A stretch of 32,077 nt of DNA from positions 1-32,077 of the forward strand of contig CAMAYW010000002.1 of assembly GCA_945862475.1 (NCBI GenBank), written 5' to 3'. How positions within the stretch are numbered: the first letter of the stretch is position 1; every line of letters begins with the position of its first letter. The DNA comes from Bacteriovorax stolpii (GTDB taxonomy: Bacteria; Bdellovibrionota; Bacteriovoracia; Bacteriovoracales; Bacteriovoracaceae). Positions 1 to 8,230 of this stretch are shown piece after piece. The notes under the pieces are model-generated. The model searched no databases. It had not been told where the DNA came from and worked only from the letters and a program-made list of their open reading frames with translations. Made by a program: the position numbers and the translations under genes.

Positions 1-359
1 AACAAAGAGACAAAAATTTGCGCTTTATATGAACCAGTTTTTTCATCGAATAATGGTATTATTTTCTGTCGAGCGTACTCCCAGCTATAACGGTGAAGAT
101 GATCCTTTTTAAAACTTACTTCTAAAAGAGCTCTCGGAACTAAAAGTGATTTATCAAGTCTCACCCATTGAAGCGAGTCTTTGATCATTTTGCCGGTGAT
201 TTCTAATGGACCCTCAGATTTTATTCGAAAGGAATCCAAATCAATCGGCATTCTATCCTCAGCAAGTGTCACAACTCCAAATGAAATAGGATCAACCTTT
301 TGCCTTTGGGCCATGGCGAGGTAAGGTAAAACAAGAAAGAGGTAAAAAAATATTTTCAT
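1..359 (-). CDS. Exported protein of unknown function (C-terminal part missing)
   Basis: The gene reads leftwards from an ATG at 359 and runs off the window edge, leaving about 119 residues. The first 18 residues (MKIFFYLFLVLPYLAMAQ) are a typical Sec signal peptide with an AMA-Q cleavage site, so the product should be periplasmic or surface-exposed. The mature part is mixed polar/hydrophobic with basic patches and shows no family I recognise. It lies 42 bp downstream of the AarF-like gene on the same strand. There is no Shine-Dalgarno sequence, but a TATAAT box sits 7 bases before the ATG, which suggests its own, possibly leaderless, transcript. Function unknown; confident only that it is a real exported protein. 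Confidence 0.7.
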   Translation of the reverse strand, partial: MKIFFYLFLVLPYLAMAQRQKVDPISFGVVTLAEDRMPIDLDSFRIKSEGPLEITGKMIKDSLQWVRLDKSLLVPRALLEVSFKKDHLHRYSWEYARQKIIPLFDEKTGSYKAQIFVSL

Positions 360-366
360 TACTGAA

Positions 367-397
367 ATTATAACCAGAGAATAAATAAAATGGTCAA
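367..397 (-). promoter_or_regulatory. Candidate promoter giving a leaderless mRNA
   Basis: Read on the minus strand, TTGACC (392-397) and a perfect TATAAT (367-372) are separated by 19 bases. The ATG of the exported-protein gene begins 7 bases after the -10 box, where transcription would normally start. The 19-base spacer is longer than the usual 17. Confidence 0.45.
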
Positions 398-401
398 TCT
401 T

Positions 402-1754
402 TTACTCAATCCAGACTTTATAACTTCGATTTTCTATTTGAAGGGAAAAGAGTTCTTGCGGAGTAAAGTGATCCATTTTCACATTGGCAATGATCTGCTT
501 TAAATTAATCTCAGTATCCTGAATCCGATTTAAAACTTTATCAGGCATGAGGCCCTCTAGATTATCAATCGCTGAAATCGGTAATACCATGGAAACGACT
601 TGTTTTTCATTTTCTAGAACTTCAATTTTTATCTCAGTGGATGCCATTTTGTTGTCTTTTATTGAAAGATAGGGCTCGATTATTTGTCCAAGTGGTATAG
701 TGATTTTTTTTGATTGATAGATTTTTATAATGGAAAACAAACTTCGCATCATTAATAGAACCCAAGGGTCTGTGAATTCTCTTAATTCCTTTATTTTCTC
801 CTGATACTTGTCCTGTAATTCCTTTGAAAGAGACCAGTCCGGGTTGATTGGTGTTCTTAAAAGGGGATCAAAGAGATCATCCCTAAGTTGTTGCTCCTTC
901 CCCTTAAAGTAAGTTGCCTCAAGTCTTACACCAAATTCTTTGAAGCCATTAATAACATCTTTATTGGAAAGAAGTTTTTTAAAACCATTAACTCTTCGCT
1001 CAGAAACAATTTGACTACAGCCGAAGTCATAGACGACGACTGTCCCATCTTCGGCCATACCCCAGTTTCTGTCGTTGAGGTCACCATGAAGGAGTCCATG
1101 GGTTAAAAGAGAGTCAAAAAAAAAGTTAAAAATTAAAAACTGATCAATTCGAGAAAGATCTCTGGCCAGAGTTGAGGGAACTAGCTCCTGACAAAGTATT
1201 GTCTCATTAGAATACGATCCAATAACATTTGGAATTTTGATATTCGTATTATTTTGAAAAATTCGAAAAAAATGTTTTTGGAAATCAGCCTCTCGCTTAA
1301 GGTTCGTTTCTTCTTCAAAAACTTCTGTGAGAAAACGTCTAAAAACGGATTGATCAAATTGAAATCCCTTGGATTTAGCGAAGTGCTTCCCAAGTATCAA
1401 GATATTATCAATTTCTTTTTTTATCTGATCTCTTATGCCAGGATGAAGAATTTTAATCGCGTAGGGTGAATTCCCAATGGAAACATAAAAAACTTGTCCC
1501 ATAGAAGCTGCAAAAACCTCACCATTGAAGTCAACTTTGTTGTTGAGTTCTTTCTCAAATATTTTCTTTGCTTCTGATTTTGAGATCGATGATTTAGGAA
1601 GTTCAGAATTTTTTCCCTGCGCTAAAACCTGACCAATTTTAGCATTAAGACCCTGAGAATTAAGCAATTCCTGTGCCCAAAATTTTTGGCCGCTATTGGG
1701 TAATAACTTATATTTAAGTTTTAAATAAGGAATCTTTAAAATCGTGGAAATCAT
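402..1754 (-). CDS. AarF/ABC1/UbiB-family atypical kinase-like protein
   Basis: This 450-residue protein has the motifs of the ABC1/ADCK/UbiB family, a protein-kinase-like fold linked to ubiquinone or isoprenoid-lipid metabolism and small-molecule ATPase activity. Visible are the family KxGQ motif (KIGQ, 39-42), the Ala-rich nucleotide loop (AASMGQV, 82-88), the ATP-binding lysine in AIKIL (K101), the catalytic-loop equivalent HGDLNDRN (223-230) and the metal-binding DFG (243-245). The catalytic loop differs from the more common HADPHPGN form. No membrane segment is obvious, unlike classical UbiB with its C-terminal helices. The C-terminal 100 residues are unlike the kinase core. No ubi gene is adjacent, so the substrate cannot be inferred. 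Confidence 0.85.
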   Translation of the reverse strand: MISTILKIPYLKLKYKLLPNSGQKFWAQELLNSQGLNAKIGQVLAQGKNSELPKSSISKSEAKKIFEKELNNKVDFNGEVFAASMGQVFYVSIGNSPYAIKILHPGIRDQIKKEIDNILILGKHFAKSKGFQFDQSVFRRFLTEVFEEETNLKREADFQKHFFRIFQNNTNIKIPNVIGSYSNETILCQELVPSTLARDLSRIDQFLIFNFFFDSLLTHGLLHGDLNDRNWGMAEDGTVVVYDFGCSQIVSERRVNGFKKLLSNKDVINGFKEFGVRLEATYFKGKEQQLRDDLFDPLLRTPINPDWSLSKELQDKYQEKIKELREFTDPWVLLMMRSLFSIIKIYQSKKITIPLGQIIEPYLSIKDNKMASTEIKIEVLENEKQVVSMVLPISAIDNLEGLMPDKVLNRIQDTEINLKQIIANVKMDHFTPQELFSLQIENRSYKVWIE

Positions 1755-1843
1755 CCGTAAATTTTATCATATATATTATGTTTTATGTGTCAAAAAATTA
1801 ATCCATAAGATCGCCCAGGATCAGTGTACCAATTAACGTTTTG

Positions 1844-1865
1844 AATCTAAGTTAGTCGTTAGATT
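1844..1865. promoter_or_regulatory. 7-bp inverted repeat just upstream of cardiolipin synthase
   Basis: AATCTAA (1844-1850) and TTAGATT (1859-1865) are perfect inverted copies around an 8-base spacer, ending 9 bases before the ATG at 1875. It could be an operator or a weak hairpin over the translation start. The cls start itself has only a weak GAGAA ribosome site. Confidence 0.3.
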
Positions 1866-1874
1866 GAGAACTAA

Positions 1875-3272
1875 ATGGAATTATATTTAAGTTATTATTT
1901 TCTTTTTTTCCTTTGTATCCTATACCTCTTTGGGTTTTCACTCGCACTTTCTTCTTTATTTGAATCAAGAACTCCTCAGGGATCGATGGCCTGGTTTCTA
2001 TCACTTACGTGCCTTCCATTCATCTCAATCCCTTTGTATTTTTTCTTTGGTAAGAAAAAAATTGATAATTATGATTCATATGATTCTGAAATGATCTCCA
2101 TTAGATGCGCCAATGAAATCATCATTAATACCTTTAAATACCACCGACCCAAAGGACAAAGATTATTATCAGAAGAACGTTTTAATTTTATATCCGGGAA
2201 CTCGATAACATTACTAATAGATGGTGAAGAAACCTTTTCAGAAATGCTTCAAACAATTTCTGAAGCCAAAGATTATATTTTCTTGCAAATGTATATCTTT
2301 CGGACAGATAAAATAGGCAAAATGATCATCGAAGCTCTTGTTAGAAAGGCAACTGCAGGGGTAAAAGTCTATGTATTATACGAGAAAATAGGTATTAGGA
2401 TGTCAAAAAGTCTCCTTTCAGAAATGAAAAGGAGTGGAATACTTTTTGGAGAATTCTCTCCGACCAGGTTTAATAAATTTCAATTTAACTTTAGAAATCA
2501 CAGGAAGCAATTAATTGTCGATGGAAAAGTAGGCTTCTTTGGTGGGATTAATATTGGTGATGATTACCTCGGAAAGTACTCACATATTGGGTATTGGAGA
2601 GATTCAAATGTAAAAATAAAAGGACCTGTTTTAGGCTTGGCGCAATTAGATTTTATAAAAGATTGGAAATTTTCTCAATCTGAAGCGATTGAAATTCAGC
2701 TTCATGTGTCTGGTCAATCTGGTGATTCAAATATTTTACACTTTTCAACTTCCCCAGATGAAGAGAGGCCAATTAATCTTTTGCAGCATATTGAATTAAT
2801 TCACAAGGCTAAGAAACGTATTTGGATTGCGAATCCCTATGTTATCCCCCCCCAAGGTCTTTTAGATGCGCTTTACATATCAAGCATGAGAGGGATTGAT
2901 ATTCGAATTATTATTCCTAAGAATAATGACAACGAATTAGTTGCACTTGCGATGGATGTTCACTCAGAGCGCTTATTTAATTCTGGTGTTAAAATATTTA
3001 AATACAAACCAGGAATGATGCATCAGAAAGTAATATTGATTGATGACGATCTTGCGATCATTGGATCCTCAAATTTCGATTTTAGAAGTATGTATCTAAA
3101 TTTTGAAAATTCTATTATAACAGACGATCAATATTTTATTAAAGAATTAGAATTCTCATTTAGAAATGACTTCATGGTTTGTTATGAGTTAACTGAGGAG
3201 TATTTTGGATCTTTATCAAAATATCATAGGTTAAAATCCTATCTCATAAATAGTCTTGCTCCTGTTCTGTAA
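1875..3272 (+). CDS. cls: Cardiolipin synthase (phospholipase D superfamily)
   Basis: This 465-residue membrane protein matches bacterial cardiolipin synthase, which condenses two phosphatidylglycerols (or PG with a second phospholipid) to cardiolipin and glycerol at the inner membrane. Two N-terminal hydrophobic segments (about 5-30 and 38-58, PLD N-terminal domain) precede two PLD domains. Each domain carries an HxK(x)4D motif: H209-K211-D216 and H383-K385-D390, the second followed by the usual GSSNFDFRS. Length is typical for the family. A run of eight C (2846-2853) lies inside the gene around codons 324-327. The stop directly abuts the stop of the convergent stress-protein gene. Confidence 0.95.
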   Translation: MELYLSYYFLFFLCILYLFGFSLALSSLFESRTPQGSMAWFLSLTCLPFISIPLYFFFGKKKIDNYDSYDSEMISIRCANEIIINTFKYHRPKGQRLLSEERFNFISGNSITLLIDGEETFSEMLQTISEAKDYIFLQMYIFRTDKIGKMIIEALVRKATAGVKVYVLYEKIGIRMSKSLLSEMKRSGILFGEFSPTRFNKFQFNFRNHRKQLIVDGKVGFFGGINIGDDYLGKYSHIGYWRDSNVKIKGPVLGLAQLDFIKDWKFSQSEAIEIQLHVSGQSGDSNILHFSTSPDEERPINLLQHIELIHKAKKRIWIANPYVIPPQGLLDALYISSMRGIDIRIIIPKNNDNELVALAMDVHSERLFNSGVKIFKYKPGMMHQKVILIDDDLAIIGSSNFDFRSMYLNFENSIITDDQYFIKELEFSFRNDFMVCYELTEEYFGSLSKYHRLKSYLINSLAPVL

Positions 3273-4151
3273 TCAAGGAGGTAATATGAAAATATTTCCT
3301 TCAAATATTTCAATCATTCTCCTTGTTTCTGATCCGATAAGAACTTTCTCCATAAACGAAGACTGATGCCTTTGCATGATGATTAATTCGCTATGGAGTT
3401 CGACAAGTATTCTATTGAGATGATAGGCAATCCTTTTTTCTGTAGTTATCTCAACATGGAAATGACATTTATCTGAAAAATCAATTTGTTTTTTTAGGTT
3501 CTCTATAACCTCTGCAGTTAATTTTTTCTTCTGATCTTCTGTAAGAGCTAGGAGTTCTGTTGAGAACCCAATTTTTCCTATACCAATATATCTTGCTGCA
3601 ATATCTGGAATAAGTGAAACAATATGTAAATCAAGTAAGTATGAATTAATGATATCTTTACCAAAATTAAAAAGCTTATTTGTTGCTCCGTAAGGGTCAA
3701 CTAGAAGCGATACATTTCTAAATTCCAATTCTCTTTTTATAATGAGAACAGGCACAGGCGAATTTGCAAGAATTTTTACTGCGGTACTTCCCAAATTGAA
3801 ATGACCTGTTCTTCCTTTATGGCCTATGATGACAAGATCAATTTTATTTTCTGCAATAAAATTGAGAATAACTTGAGAGATAACACCAAATGATACAAAT
3901 GGATTTCCTGTAACGTCGTTTTTTTCTAGTTGGTCTTTTATTTTATTTTTTATTATTTTTAACATTTCTACTTGATAACCACCTTCCGAATAATTTGGTG
4001 GCATCCAATCCCAATTGATAGAGTATTCATGAATATTAAGAGCAAAAATTTTGGAATCACTTTTTTTTCTTATTTTCTCAGCGGCTTTCATGGCATAATC
4101 AGAAAAGATCGAAAAATCTGTACAGACAAGTATGTTTGAAAAATTTGTCAT
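3273..4151 (-). CDS. Tandem-domain universal stress protein (UspA family)
   Basis: I place the start at 4151 because a strong GGGAGGA site precedes this ATG and the following MTNFSNILVCTDFS is the typical Usp beginning; this gives 292 residues. Domain 1 (about 1-145) has the ATP-binding pattern G-x2-G-x9-G-S/T (GHKGRTGHFNLGST). Domain 2 (about 150-292) has the same fold signature but its loop reads RHQSSFMEKVLIGSE, lacking the first glycines, so it probably does not bind ATP in the usual way. Tandem Usp proteins are cytoplasmic stress or energy-status factors. The gene is divergent from a P-type ATPase with about 79 bp between the starts, suggesting shared regulation. Confidence 0.88.
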   Translation of the reverse strand: MTNFSNILVCTDFSIFSDYAMKAAEKIRKKSDSKIFALNIHEYSINWDWMPPNYSEGGYQVEMLKIIKNKIKDQLEKNDVTGNPFVSFGVISQVILNFIAENKIDLVIIGHKGRTGHFNLGSTAVKILANSPVPVLIIKRELEFRNVSLLVDPYGATNKLFNFGKDIINSYLLDLHIVSLIPDIAARYIGIGKIGFSTELLALTEDQKKKLTAEVIENLKKQIDFSDKCHFHVEITTEKRIAYHLNRILVELHSELIIMQRHQSSFMEKVLIGSETRRMIEIFEGNIFILPP

Positions 4152-4230
4152 CGAAGTCCTCCCATTTGCTTTATTGATATCATTTTTTATCTTTTTTTTG
4201 GCCGAATCTTTCTTAAGGGGAATAGATTCT

Positions 4231-6729
4231 ATGAAACGAATTACATCATTTAAAAACCTAGCTAAAATTAATCTCAACCAACTTTCAGAAGATGATATAA
4301 ATCTACAACTAAAAAAATTTGGTCCTAACGCAATAGTTGATAAAAAAAAACATCCCATTTTTGAAGTTCTTTTTGATACTTTTAAAGACCCCATGATTTG
4401 GATACTTATTCTTATTGGATTTATTTTCTATTTTTTGGGTGAATACAATGAATCACTTTCTCTTTTTGTTGCAATCATTCCTCTGATTTTTATGGATGCC
4501 TATCTTCACAAAAGAACTCAAGTTTCAATTGAAAGCTTAAAGGGGCAATTAAGCACTCACGCAAAAGTATTTCGACACAATGAGTTTATTAAAATAAATA
4601 CATTTGATATCGTTCCTGGTGATCTTGTGATGATCGAGTCAGGTTCCTACTTACCCGCAGATGGATTTTTCGAAGAAGCAGAAAGTTTACAGATGGATGA
4701 GTCAACACTAACGGGTGAATCCCTCCCAGTACAAAAAAAGAAATTTAATGAATCTATAAATGATTTAATCAATTCTGAACCATTTATGGTTTCAACTGAA
4801 TATTTAGGTTTTGCTGGAACAAGGTCGCTTAGAGGAAGTGGGAAACTTAGAGTGTTAGAGACTGGAGTAAGAACCGTTTATGGGGAAATATTGCAATCTG
4901 TAAATTCTGTAAAACATGAGAAAACATCACTTCAAAATGAGGTTACTAAAATTGTAAAACTTCTCTCTATTGGTTCTGCCATTTTATGTATCTTATTGGC
5001 CTTTGTTCGAATCCTTCAGGGGAAAGGGATACTAGACGCTTTCTTAAGTGCCGCCACCCTAGCAGTAGCTGCCATTCCTGAAGAATTTCCTATCGTTTTG
5101 ACTTTTTACTTAGGAGTAGGGGTTTATAGACTAGCAAAGAAAAAAGCTCTAGTGAGAAGAGCTGTAAGTGTTGAAAACATAGGCAGAGTTAGTTGCATCT
5201 GTAGTGATAAGACCGGTACAATAACTTTGGGACAACTTAAGTTAAAAAAAATAATCTCTGAAAAAAATCTTTCTGAAAAAGAAGTCTGGGAGGCTTCTTT
5301 TTGGGCGTCTGATCCCTCTGGAAGTGATCCTATGGATCAGGCAATCGCAGAATATGGTGAATATAAAGAACTATCAACAGGAAAAAGGGAGTTGATTTTT
5401 CCCTTTGAAGAAAAAAGAAAACGAGAGTCTTCATTTGTTAGGATTGAGAGTGGCTTTGTCTGTTTCACAAAAGGTTCACCCGAAACGATACTCGATATAT
5501 CTAATGTAACAGATATTGAAAAAAATCATTGGCTCGAACAAATTAGTGAGATTGCTTCACAAGGTCATAAAATTATTGCTTGTGCCAGAAAAAATATTTC
5601 TCAAAATTTTCTGGATAATAAAAATGAACCTTACGAGGGATTTCAATTTCTGGGTATTTTAATCTTTGAAGATCCCCCTAGGCCGGAGGTGAAAGATGCT
5701 ATTAGCTACTGTAAAGAAAATTTAATAAAAGTTATGATGATAACGGGTGATCATTTAGAAACCTCAAAATTCATCGCTAAGGCCGTTGGTATAGGAAATC
5801 TTGATCCCAAGGTCATGTCTGCCGAAAAAAATCCTGAGTATTTTGAAGAAGATTGGCTTATTCAACATCCTCATTTTTTAAAAAATTTAGATGTCATTTC
5901 TCGTTGTACACCAATGCAAAAATTTAACATTGTAAAATCACTTAAACGTGACTTTGAAGTGGTTGCCGTTACTGGAGACGGAGTCAATGACGTTCCTGCA
6001 CTAAAAGTTGCGAGTGTTGGAATATCGATGGGGATGCGCGGAACTCAATCTGCCAAAGAGGCATCATCTATTATTTTAGCCGATGATAATTTCTCTACAA
6101 TTGTTCATGCTATTAAAGAAGGGAGACAATTGTTTTATAATCTCGCAAATAGTTTTGAATACTTATTTTTAATTCATATACCCTTCGTCTTAACAGCAGC
6201 ATTAATTCCCTTAATCGGTGGTCCACTTTTATATTTACCCATCCACGTCATTTGGTTTGAGCTCATAATTCATCCTACGGCGTTGTTTTCTTTTCAACAG
6301 GAAATATCCTCGAAAATAAATTATAAGATGGGTAAAAGAATTTTTTTGTCAAAAAAAGAGTTTCTTACAACAATCTCTGTCGGCATTTTTGTTGCTCTAT
6401 GTATGCTTCTTTCATATGAAAGGATCATGATTCATTTAGATTCTGTTAAACATGCAAGATCAATGATCATCGCAATAACAACATTTTGGAATATCGGAAT
6501 TGTTTTTGCCTTAACGGGCTTTCAGTCTTGGAGTTCAAGATTCATTTCTTTCATGACTTTAGTTTCTACTGTTTTATTTATACAAGTGGATATGTTTTCA
6601 TCCTATTTTCAAATGCTGAAATTAGGACTTAACGATTGGTTGTTAGTACTTTTTGTAGCACTTTTTTTCCTGGCTGTATTAAAGTCGACCAGAACTTTCT
6701 TAGATAAGAAATTTTACGTAAAAGAGTGA
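4231..6729 (+). CDS. P-type cation-transporting ATPase (P2-like, substrate unassigned)
   Basis: I choose ATG 4231, preceded by AAGGGG, because a longer reading would overlap the divergent Usp gene; this gives 832 residues. All P-type catalytic motifs are present: TGES at about 161, the phosphorylated aspartate in DKTGT (D326), a KGSPE nucleotide motif, and the GDGVND hinge at about 582. The M4 motif is PEEFP (283-287) and the M6 region reads WFELIIHPTAL (675-685). This resembles the bacterial subfamily with PEEFPVV and LELIIDP signatures, but here D is replaced by H681. The N/D pair that binds Ca2+ in SERCA-type M6 is absent. Ion specificity therefore cannot be assigned. The 3' end overlaps the convergent yeiH-like gene by 30 bp. 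Confidence 0.92.
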   Translation: MKRITSFKNLAKINLNQLSEDDINLQLKKFGPNAIVDKKKHPIFEVLFDTFKDPMIWILILIGFIFYFLGEYNESLSLFVAIIPLIFMDAYLHKRTQVSIESLKGQLSTHAKVFRHNEFIKINTFDIVPGDLVMIESGSYLPADGFFEEAESLQMDESTLTGESLPVQKKKFNESINDLINSEPFMVSTEYLGFAGTRSLRGSGKLRVLETGVRTVYGEILQSVNSVKHEKTSLQNEVTKIVKLLSIGSAILCILLAFVRILQGKGILDAFLSAATLAVAAIPEEFPIVLTFYLGVGVYRLAKKKALVRRAVSVENIGRVSCICSDKTGTITLGQLKLKKIISEKNLSEKEVWEASFWASDPSGSDPMDQAIAEYGEYKELSTGKRELIFPFEEKRKRESSFVRIESGFVCFTKGSPETILDISNVTDIEKNHWLEQISEIASQGHKIIACARKNISQNFLDNKNEPYEGFQFLGILIFEDPPRPEVKDAISYCKENLIKVMMITGDHLETSKFIAKAVGIGNLDPKVMSAEKNPEYFEEDWLIQHPHFLKNLDVISRCTPMQKFNIVKSLKRDFEVVAVTGDGVNDVPALKVASVGISMGMRGTQSAKEASSIILADDNFSTIVHAIKEGRQLFYNLANSFEYLFLIHIPFVLTAALIPLIGGPLLYLPIHVIWFELIIHPTALFSFQQEISSKINYKMGKRIFLSKKEFLTTISVGIFVALCMLLSYERIMIHLDSVKHARSMIIAITTFWNIGIVFALTGFQSWSSRFISFMTLVSTVLFIQVDMFSSYFQMLKLGLNDWLLVLFVALFFLAVLKSTRTFLDKKFYVKE

Positions 6730-7575
6730 GAGAACAACCGTTAGTAACCATAATGAAATAGCAAAAAGAAAAGGTCGAAATCCAATTTTTTTCATCTTCT
6801 GGATGTTAAAGGTAAGGCCAATTAAGAAAAGAGTTAAGGCGAAGCCATTTTTAGATATATAAACAAATACCTCTTTGAATCGATTGATAGGTGTATAAAA
6901 AGTGAAAAGCAAAGACATTAATAAGAACCCGCCCACAAACCATGGTCGTGAGGAGGAATGCGACTCTCTTTTCAACTTAAATGAAAATAAAAATGTAATG
7001 GGAATGATCCATAATGCTCTCGTAAGCTTAATTGTAGTTGCTACTTGAAGCGCTTCTTGCCCATAAAGAGTTGATGCCCCTATAACAGAGCTTGTGTCGT
7101 GAATGGCCAAGGCGGCCCAAGTTCCAAAAGCTTTTTGACTTAGTTCAAACCACTCACCAAGAGTAGGAAAAATAAAAAGTGAGACTGTATTAAATAAAAA
7201 AACAATTGTAACAGAAATGGTTATGGTTAATGTTTCTGCCCCAATTACCGGCGCTAAGGCTGCAATAGCGCTTCCACCACAAATTGCAGTTCCCATAGTA
7301 AGGAGTGTTCCTAATTTTTTTTCAACCTTAAAGACCTTTATTCCAAAATATCCAAGTAAAAAGATTAAAAATAGGCTAACTGCTGTAAGTAGAACACCCG
7401 AAGATCCCTCGTGAAGAACATGATGAAATGAAAGTGAAGACCCTAAGAGAACGACACTTAGTTGTAATAAATGTGAACTCCACTTTTTGGCAGTTTGAGG
7501 AATATTTGAATCATTTTTAATAAAAAATGAAAGAAAAATTCCTAGGAAAAGAGCCCAATGTGCAGGGAGAATCAT
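6700..7575 (-). CDS. YeiH/UPF0324-family membrane protein (putative sulfate exporter)
   Basis: This 291-residue protein has eight or nine hydrophobic segments and the family's conserved stretches, including GTAICGGSAIAALAPV and the FGTWAALAIHDTSSVIGA region. The family is annotated as putative sulfate exporters because of links to sulfur metabolism; transport has rarely been shown. Its ATG overlaps the stop of the upstream rhodanese gene by 4 bp (ATGA), so the two are probably co-translated, which supports a sulfur role. The C-terminal codons overlap the end of the convergent ATPase gene by 30 bp. Confidence 0.85.
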   Translation of the reverse strand: MILPAHWALFLGIFLSFFIKNDSNIPQTAKKWSSHLLQLSVVLLGSSLSFHHVLHEGSSGVLLTAVSLFLIFLLGYFGIKVFKVEKKLGTLLTMGTAICGGSAIAALAPVIGAETLTITISVTIVFLFNTVSLFIFPTLGEWFELSQKAFGTWAALAIHDTSSVIGASTLYGQEALQVATTIKLTRALWIIPITFLFSFKLKRESHSSSRPWFVGGFLLMSLLFTFYTPINRFKEVFVYISKNGFALTLFLIGLTFNIQKMKKIGFRPFLFAISLWLLTVVLSLFYVKFLI

Positions 7576-7937
7576 GGTTTTTTTGTTGGTAAAATCGTTC
7601 CTAAAGTCATGTATCCGCCAATGTTTTCAGCTTCGACGTTGACTTCCTTTAATAGAATCTTGACTCGACCTGATCTAGCTCCACTTCGACAATATAAAAA
7701 AATCTTCTTTCCATTTGTTAATTTTAAAAATTCATCTTTCCAATTTCTTTGAGACTCAAATTTAGAAAGGGGAAACCAAATAGCATTTTCAATCATTCCC
7801 TCTTTGATTTTACTTTCTTCACGGACATCTACAAAAATCGCTTTACCCTCTCTAACGAGGTCAAAAGCCTCTTTTGGATTGTAGGCAAAGACATAAACAC
7901 TAAACAAAGCTAGGATAGAGATAATTATTTTTTTCAC
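7572..7937 (-). CDS. Periplasmic single-domain rhodanese
   Basis: This 121-residue protein starts at a GTG with a clear AAGGA site 6-7 bases upstream. It has a signal peptide (about 1-18, ending VFA) followed by one rhodanese domain. The active-site loop CRSGARSG has the catalytic C83 that carries persulfide. Secreted single-domain rhodaneses transfer sulfane sulfur or act as sulfur carriers in the periplasm. It is translationally coupled to the YeiH-like exporter gene, so a shared role in handling a sulfur compound at the envelope is plausible (inference). No selenocysteine or second Cys motif is seen. Confidence 0.9.
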   Translation of the reverse strand: MKKIIISILALFSVYVFAYNPKEAFDLVREGKAIFVDVREESKIKEGMIENAIWFPLSKFESQRNWKDEFLKLTNGKKIFLYCRSGARSGRVKILLKEVNVEAENIGGYMTLGTILPTKKP

Positions 7938-8061
7938 TTTTATTCCTTAGATCGGGCAAAATATTTTCTGCATAAATTTAAATTACTTTATGACATCTTG
8001 ATTAACAATGAAGTAGAAAGAAAAAGTTTTTTTCTCTTCTTAGACCAAGTCATCCTTCATT

Positions 8062-8089
8062 TTGCATCCTTTTTTTCATAGTTTAATAT
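8062..8089 (+). promoter_or_regulatory. Candidate promoter for the ABC exporter operon
   Basis: TTGCAT (8062-8067) and TAATAT (8084-8089) are separated by 16 bases in the gap before the adaptor gene. The rest of the 7938-8230 gap shows only AT-rich sequence and the small minus-strand ORF listed separately. Confidence 0.3.
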
Positions 8090-8193
8090 TAAATTGCAAT
8101 TTTGTAATGGAAATATCGTTTTGGATTAGACATTATTGCTCGTGGCCTTTTACCAACTTTTAATGCGCTCTTGCTAGAACTGATCTCTATCAT
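8089..8193 (-). CDS. Possible 34-residue basic small protein
   Basis: The ORF begins with ATG at 8193, preceded by a good AAGAGGTG ribosome site about 5 bases upstream, and ends in TAA at 8089-8091. The peptide starts MIEISSSKSALKVGKRPRAI and is rich in Lys/Arg with an aromatic C-terminal patch (RYFHYK). It lies between the divergent rhodanese and ABC operons and has no recognisable family. The strong Shine-Dalgarno match is the main support; chance cannot be excluded. It would overlap the candidate ABC-operon promoter at its 3' end. Confidence 0.3.
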   Translation of the reverse strand: MIEISSSKSALKVGKRPRAIMSNPKRYFHYKIAI

Positions 8194-8230
8194 CGACACA
8201 CCTCTTTTTTAAGTGACACAATTTCCCGTT

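Noticed and set aside
4132..4230. Upstream extension of the P-type ATPase gene
   Set aside because: It would overlap the divergent Usp start; ATG 4231 has an AAGGGG site and gives a normal N-terminus.
4152..4394. Upstream extension of the universal stress protein gene
   Set aside because: It would overlap the start of the P-type ATPase; the GGGAGGA site and the Usp-typical N-terminus fix the start at 4151.
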